Assembly (NCBI GenBank): GCA_964397995.1
Contig: CAYNLG010000131.1
Location: 1 to 6,072 of the forward strand
Direction of reading: 5' to 3'
Source of the DNA: CAYNLG01 sp964397995
Lineage (GTDB): Bacteria; Planctomycetota; Phycisphaerae; FEN-1346
DNA: 6,072 nt
Below the pieces are notes generated by a model. The model worked only from the letters and a program-made list of their open reading frames with translations, searched no databases and was not told where the DNA came from. This document shows, piece by piece, positions 1-3,093 of this stretch. The first letter of the stretch is position 1. Each line of letters begins with the position of its first letter. The translations under genes were made by a program, and so were the position numbers.

Positions 1-1
1 C

Positions 2-460
2 TCATGGACCGTCCAGAAGAAGCCGGACCTGTCCATGGTGCTGAACGGATCGCTGGCCGGACTCGTGGGGATCACGGCGGGCGCGGATGTGGTGATGCCC
101 ATGGAGTCGGTGTACATCGGCGGCATCGCGGGCGTGCTGGTGGTCCTGGCGGTGCTCTTCATCGACGGCACGCTGAAGCTGGACGACCCCGTGGGCGCCA
201 CGAGCGTGCACCTGGTCTGCGGGGTGTGGGGCACGCTGGCGGTCGGGATCTGGGGCGACGGATTCGGGTTCCTGAGCCAGCTCAAGGGCGTGGTCGTGGC
301 GGGGGCGGTCTGCTTCGCGTCGGCCTACGCGCTCTTCACCCTGCTCAAGCTTTCGCCGCTGGGGCTTCGGGTCTCGGAAGAGGAGGAGATGTCCGGCCTG
401 GATATCGGCGAGCACGGAATGGAATCGTACGCGGGGTTCCAGTTCTTCACCACGCAGTAG
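2..460 (+). CDS. amt: Ammonium transporter Amt, C-terminal part (5' end outside window)
   Basis: This is the last 152 codons of an Amt/MEP/Rh-family inner-membrane channel that brings ammonium into the cell for the GS-GOGAT pathway encoded downstream. The reading frame is open from base 2 and ends at TAG 458-460. Three hydrophobic segments are visible (around bases 50-100, 115-165 and 200-340). The motif DDPVGATSVHLVCGVWG contains the family's second pore histidine (cac 209-211), the counterpart of His318 of E. coli AmtB. The cytosolic tail GLRVSEEEEMSGLDIGEHG followed by ESY matches the conserved Amt tail that contacts the PII trimer when ammonium is plentiful. The PII gene lies 121 nt downstream, the classic amt-glnK pairing. 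The first pore histidine and the N-terminus are outside the window. The family call is secure; the paralogue type is not determined. Confidence 0.95.
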   Translation, partial: SWTVQKKPDLSMVLNGSLAGLVGITAGADVVMPMESVYIGGIAGVLVVLAVLFIDGTLKLDDPVGATSVHLVCGVWGTLAVGIWGDGFGFLSQLKGVVVAGAVCFASAYALFTLLKLSPLGLRVSEEEEMSGLDIGEHGMESYAGFQFFTTQ

Positions 461-480
461 CGGAAGACTGTTCGGGCCAC

Positions 481-492
481 GGGGCCGGCCCC
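481..492. repeat. 12-bp GC palindrome in the amt-glnK spacer
   Basis: GGGGCCGGCCCC is a perfect palindrome in the 121-nt gap between amt and the PII gene. Two further short self-complementary pieces follow (CCGG-tgcg-CCGG at 506-517, and GGCCCC at 524-529, which can pair with 481-486), so the transcript here could fold. No good terminator T-tract follows the pairing segments, only TTT at 530-532. I found no credible sigma-70 or sigma-54 promoter in the gap. It may be an RNA-processing or operator element, or simply GC-rich spacer. Confidence 0.35.
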
Positions 493-563
493 GGCCGCCC
501 CAGCCCCGGTGCGCCGGTCCCGAGGCCCCTTTGCAAGCGGATCGCATACCCCGGAACGGAGAC

Positions 564-571
564 GGAAAGGA
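564..571 (+). promoter_or_regulatory. Ribosome binding site of the PII gene
   Basis: GGAAAGGA ends 10 nt before ATG 582. It supports ATG 582 over the in-frame TTG at 531, because the PII family begins with exactly the sequence that follows 582 and the 17 codons before it resemble nothing in the family. Confidence 0.7.
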
Positions 572-581
572 CGGTGCGGAC

Positions 582-923
582 ATGAAGCTGATCATCGCCT
601 ATATCCAGCCCGAGAAGCTGAACGACGTGAAGCAGGAGCTGTACAAGAAGGACGTGTTCAAGATGTCGGTCACCAACGCCCTCGGCTGCGGCCAGCAGAA
701 AGGCTACCACGAGTCGTACCGCGGCGCGGATATCGAGGTGAACCTGCTGAAGAAGGTGCGCATGGAGATCGCGGTGAACGAGGACTACGTCAAGCCCACG
801 GTGGAGGCCATCGTCGCGGGCGCGCGCACGGGCAACATCGGGGACGGAAAGATCTTCGTCCTGGGCATGGAGGAATGTACCCGCATCCGGACCGGGGAGA
901 CCGGCCGGGAGGCAATCGGGTGA
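582..923 (+). CDS. glnK: Nitrogen regulatory protein PII (GlnK/GlnB family)
   Basis: This 113-residue protein is the trimeric cytosolic PII sensor of 2-oxoglutarate, ATP and ADP, which gates Amt and other nitrogen targets. It aligns with E. coli GlnB without gaps over the core. The T-loop is roughly residues 37-55, the B-loop 82-90 (RTGNIGDGK), and the C-loop 101-108 (RIRTGETG). Ligand-binding residues are present: Gln39, Lys58, Lys90, Arg101 and Arg103. The T-loop is unusual: position 51, the uridylylated Tyr in E. coli, is Ile, and position 49, the phosphorylated Ser in cyanobacteria, is Ala; Tyr46 is kept. Covalent control by a GlnD-type enzyme at the usual site is therefore not possible, and control would rest on ligand binding. 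The gene lies between amt and the receiver gene, with stop TGA 921-923. I chose glnK because of the amt linkage; glnB would be equally valid by sequence. Confidence 0.95.
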   Translation: MKLIIAYIQPEKLNDVKQELYKKDVFKMSVTNALGCGQQKGYHESYRGADIEVNLLKKVRMEIAVNEDYVKPTVEAIVAGARTGNIGDGKIFVLGMEECTRIRTGETGREAIG

Positions 924-943
924 GGCGCGAATACGGAAGCCGC

Positions 944-951
944 AAAGGAGG
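944..951 (+). promoter_or_regulatory. Strong Shine-Dalgarno site before an ATA codon
   Basis: AAAGGAGG is a near-perfect anti-16S match placed 6 nt before ATA 958-960, exactly where an ATG is expected. It is the main evidence that translation of the receiver protein starts, or once started, at 958 rather than at the in-frame GTG 1036, which has no such site and would delete the first beta strand and helix of the domain. Confidence 0.75.
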
Positions 952-957
952 ACGGCC

Positions 958-1410
958 ATAAAAGCACTCGTCGTAGCAACCGCCAAGGAAACACGGGATC
1001 GGCTGGGGAAGGCCCTGCAGGCGCGCGGCGCGGAGGTGGACGCCGCGTCGGACTGCAAGGATGCGTTCGTCCGGCTGGCCCTGCAGCGCTACGACTGGGC
1101 GAGTTTGGACGGCCACTTCCCCGACGGCTCGGGGTTGGAGGTTCTCAAGGTCGTCGCGCGGTGCTATCCGGCCACGCGGGTGATCCTGGTCACGCGCCAC
1201 GCGGCGGACCCGGTCTTCCGCATGCGCGCCCGGGAGCTCGGCGCGGAGGGGGTCTTCCCCAAGTCCGCGTCCGCGGCGGAGATCCTCCGGGGCGTGGAGC
1301 CGGCGGTCCCGGTCCCGGCCGCGCGCCGGGCGGCCGAAACGGTGGGGAACGCGGCGAGGACGCCGGCGTTGTCGATATTCGAACCGGAAGTCGAGAGGAG
1401 GGCGAGTTGA
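958..1410 (+). CDS. Stand-alone response-regulator receiver protein, degenerate acidic pocket, apparent ATA start
   Basis: The 150 codons encode a CheY-like receiver domain (about residues 2-115) and a short Ala/Pro/Arg-rich tail with no recognisable output domain. The beta1 strand KALVV, the phospho-acceptor Asp51 (in SLDGHFPDGSGLEVL), Thr79 (in VILVTRHAA) and Lys102 (in GVFPKS) are all in place. The acidic pair that normally follows beta1 and binds Mg2+ is absent; the sequence there is VVATAKET. It may thus be a pseudo-receiver working by protein contact, or a weakly phosphorylated one. The first codon after a strong Shine-Dalgarno site is ATA, not ATG; no ATG, GTG or TTG lies in frame close upstream. 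GTG 1036 would give 124 residues without the domain start. The gene sits 34 nt after PII and 82 nt before glnA, suggesting a role in nitrogen control. A remnant of an NtrC-like regulator is possible. Family call firm; start and activity uncertain. Confidence 0.75.
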   Translation: MKALVVATAKETRDRLGKALQARGAEVDAASDCKDAFVRLALQRYDWASLDGHFPDGSGLEVLKVVARCYPATRVILVTRHAADPVFRMRARELGAEGVFPKSASAAEILRGVEPAVPVPAARRAAETVGNAARTPALSIFEPEVERRAS

Positions 1411-1425
1411 CGGAAATCGGAACGC

Positions 1426-1466
1426 CCCGGGCGGCGTGGTGCCGCCCGGGAGCCTGTTTGTTTTTT
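1426..1466 (+). terminator. Rho-independent terminator or attenuator between receiver gene and glnA
   Basis: A perfect 10-bp stem pairs CCCGGGCGGC (1426-1435) with GCCGCCCGGG (1441-1450) around a 5-nt GTGGT loop. A T-rich run follows, ending in six T at 1461-1466, about 10 nt past the stem. It starts 15 nt after the receiver stop and ends 26 nt before the glnA ATG. It probably ends the amt-glnK-receiver transcript, and could act as an attenuator if transcription continues into glnA. The gap between stem and the longest T-run is larger than ideal, which tempers the call. Confidence 0.7.
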
Positions 1467-1480
1467 GTCGGAAACGGCTG

Positions 1481-1490
1481 GGAGGAGGAG
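1481..1490 (+). promoter_or_regulatory. Ribosome binding site of glnA
   Basis: GGAGGAGGAG lies immediately before ATG 1493 (the AGGAGG at 1483-1488 has 4-nt spacing). It fixes the start at 1493 and rules out the in-frame GTG 1436, which falls in the loop of the upstream hairpin. Confidence 0.8.
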
Positions 1491-1492
1491 CG

Positions 1493-2911
1493 ATGACACC
1501 GAAGGACTTTTTCAAGTTCGCCGAGAAGCACGACGCGAAGATGATGGACCTGAAGTTCGTGGACATGCTGGGCACGTGGCAGCACTGCTCGTACCCCATC
1601 GAAACGGTGGACGAGAGCATCTTCGAGGAGGGGCTCGGATTCGACGGGTCCTCGATCCGCGGCTGGCAGGAGATCCACCAGTCGGACATGATGGCCGTCT
1701 GCGACCCGTCCACGGCCAAGATCGACCCGTTCTTCGAGAAGCCGACCGTGAGCGTGATCGCGGACGTGGTGGACCCGGAGACGCGCGAGGAGTACGCCAA
1801 GTGCCCGCGCACGGTGATCAAACGCGCGGCCGCGTACCTGAAGGAGACGGGCGTGGCCGACACCTGCTTCATCGGCCCGGAACCGGAATTCTTCGTCCTC
1901 GACGAGGTGCTCTTCGAGCAGAACCAGCACACGGGCTACTACTCCATCGACTCGGTGGAGGGCGCGTGGAACACGGCGCGCTTCGAGGAGCCGAACCTGG
2001 GATACAAGCCGAGCTTCAAGGGCGGCTACTTCCCGGTCAGCCCGACCGACACCTACCACGACCTGCGGGGCGAGATGGTGTACTGCCTGCGGGACCTCGG
2101 CATCGTCATCGAGGCCCATCACCACGAGGTCGCCACCGCCGGCCAGGCCGAGATCGACATGAAGTTCGAGCCGCTCGTCAAGATGGCCGACCAGTTCCAG
2201 TGGTACAAGTACGCCATCAAGAACATCGCCAAGCGCCACGGCAAGACCGTCACGTTCATGCCGAAGCCCGTCTTCGAGGACAACGGCTCCGGCATGCACT
2301 CCCACTTCTCGCTGTGGAAGGACGGCACGCCCCTGTTCGCGGGCGAGGACGGCGGGTACGCGGGGCTTTCCGAGATGGCCCTGCACGCCATCGGCGGCAT
2401 CCTGAAGCACGCCCCGGCCATCCTGGCGTTCGCCGCCCCGACCACCAACAGCTACCGGCGCCTCGTGCCCGGCTTCGAGGCCCCGGTCAACCTCGTGATG
2501 AGCGCCCGGAACCGCTCGGCCGCCGTCCGCATCCCCATGTACTCCGACAGCCCGAAGGCCAAGCGCCTGGAGTTCCGCTGCCCCGACCCCACGGCCAACG
2601 GCTACGTCGCCTGGACCGCCATGCTCATGGCCGTCCTCGACGGCATCTAGAACAAGATCGACCCCGGCGAGCCGCTCGACCGCGACATCTACGACATGAC
2701 CGCCGAGGAACTGGCGAAGTACCCGAAGACGCCCGGTGAGCTGGGCGAGGCGATCGACGCCCTCGAGGCCGACCACGCCTTCCTCACGGCCGGCAACGTT
2801 TTCACCGAAGACCTCGTGGAGACCTGGATCGAGTGGAAGCGCGAGAACGAACTCAAGCCGCTCGCCCTGCGGCCGCATCCGTACGAGTTCGAGCTCTACT
2901 ACGACTCGTAA
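1493..2911 (+). CDS. glnA: Glutamine synthetase type I, reading frame interrupted by an in-frame amber codon at 386
   Basis: The frame encodes 472 positions, close to the 469 residues of E. coli GlnA, and would make the dodecameric enzyme joining ammonium to glutamate using ATP. The N-terminal beta-grasp domain carries GFDGSSIRGW (residues 49-58, with Asp51). The catalytic domain shows the metal ligands Glu130 and Glu132 in GPEPEFFVLD, Asn264 and His269 in NGSGMHSHFSLW, the flap Glu329, and Arg341/Arg346 in NRSAAVRIP. At codon 386 (2648-2650) the frame reads TAG where relatives usually have Gln or Lys (DGI-x-NKIDPGEPLD). Downstream it continues intact to TAA 2909-2911, including Tyr400, the counterpart of the adenylylated Tyr397 of E. 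coli. A 385-residue product would lack this loop and the C-terminal helix that locks the two hexamer rings, so it should be inactive or unstable. No frameshift or other lesion is seen. Causes could be sequence error, a fresh nonsense mutation, or suppression. Confidence 0.93.
2648..2650 (+). other. In-frame TAG (amber) codon within glnA
   Basis: The codon reads TAG between ATC (Ile385) and AAC (Asn387). One base change from CAG (Gln) or AAG (Lys), the residues common here in type I glutamine synthetases, produces it. Genome-wide reassignment of TAG is unlikely: amt ends naturally with TAG at 458-460 at the expected family C-terminus, and reading through there would run out of frame over the PII gene. 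No obvious recoding stem-loop is recognisable just downstream. Confidence 0.9.
2651..2911 (+). pseudogene. glnA: C-terminal part of glnA, downstream of the amber codon
   Basis: These 86 sense codons continue the glnA frame exactly. They encode the adenylylation loop (NKIDPGEPLDRDIYDM, with the Tyr at 400 of the full frame), the following helices and the conserved C-terminal end HPYEFELYYDS. Conservation shows no drift, so the interruption is recent or artefactual. The first in-frame ATG (2696) has no Shine-Dalgarno site and lies inside the loop, so separate translation of this piece is improbable. Confidence 0.85.
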
Positions 2912-2965
2912 GCCGGTCTCCCCGGGAGAAGGGAAAAGAGGGTCGTGTCCCTCTTGCGTGGCCAA

Positions 2966-2992
2966 GGGGGCGCCCCACCGGGGGGCGCCCCC
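2966..2992 (+). terminator. GC-rich hairpin after glnA, possible terminator
   Basis: GGGGGCGCCCC (2966-2976) pairs perfectly with GGGGCGCCCCC (2982-2992) around a 5-nt loop, an 11-bp stem 54 nt after the glnA stop. Only a weak T-run follows (TTT 2997-2999), so it may be a Rho-independent terminator of low quality or a stabilising 3' hairpin. Each arm is itself nearly palindromic. Confidence 0.45.
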
Positions 2993-3022
2993 GCGGTTTC
3001 CTCGGGACGGCCCGGCCCGGTC

Positions 3023-3050
3023 TTTCCCTCCTCCGGCCCCCAGGTACAAT
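3023..3050 (+). promoter_or_regulatory. Candidate sigma-70 type promoter for gltB
   Basis: TACAAT at 3045-3050 matches five of six -10 consensus bases and stands out in this GC-rich gap. A weak -35 candidate, TTTCCC at 3023-3028, lies 16 nt upstream. A start near 3057 would leave a leader of about 37 nt before the gltB ATG. The position just after the glnA hairpin fits a separate gltB transcript. Evidence is motif only. Confidence 0.35.
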
Positions 3051-3093
3051 GAAGGAGTCTGACCCTTTGCCGCATAGCTGAAAGGACCGCCCC

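Noticed and set aside
516..535. TTGCA at 531-535 as the -12 element of a sigma-54 promoter for the PII gene
   Set aside because: The -24 GG is not at the required distance: bases 520-525 read CCGAGG instead of TGGCAC, and the nearest GG pairs are several bases off.
1300..1410. An ANTAR (RNA-binding antiterminator) domain at the receiver C-terminus, which would fit the terminator after the gene
   Set aside because: The tail is a short Ala/Pro/Arg-rich stretch without the three-helix ANTAR pattern; it is too short and lacks the conserved residues.
2651..2700. A recoding (pyrrolysine-like) stem-loop after the amber codon
   Set aside because: Only short, imperfect pairings such as CGAG with CTCG are present, as expected by chance in GC-rich coding sequence.
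2696..2911. Independent small gene starting at ATG 2696
   Set aside because: It is the conserved C-terminus of GlnA in the same frame, with no Shine-Dalgarno site, so it is the tail of the interrupted gene.
3054..3070. TTTGC at 3066-3070 as part of a sigma-54 promoter for gltB
   Set aside because: The spacing to the nearest upstream GG (3054-3055) is wrong and the rest of the -24 consensus is absent.
3049..3081. Ten-codon open frame upstream of gltB as a leader peptide
   Set aside because: Its ATG overlaps the candidate -10 element, has no upstream ribosome site and encodes no run of regulatory codons.
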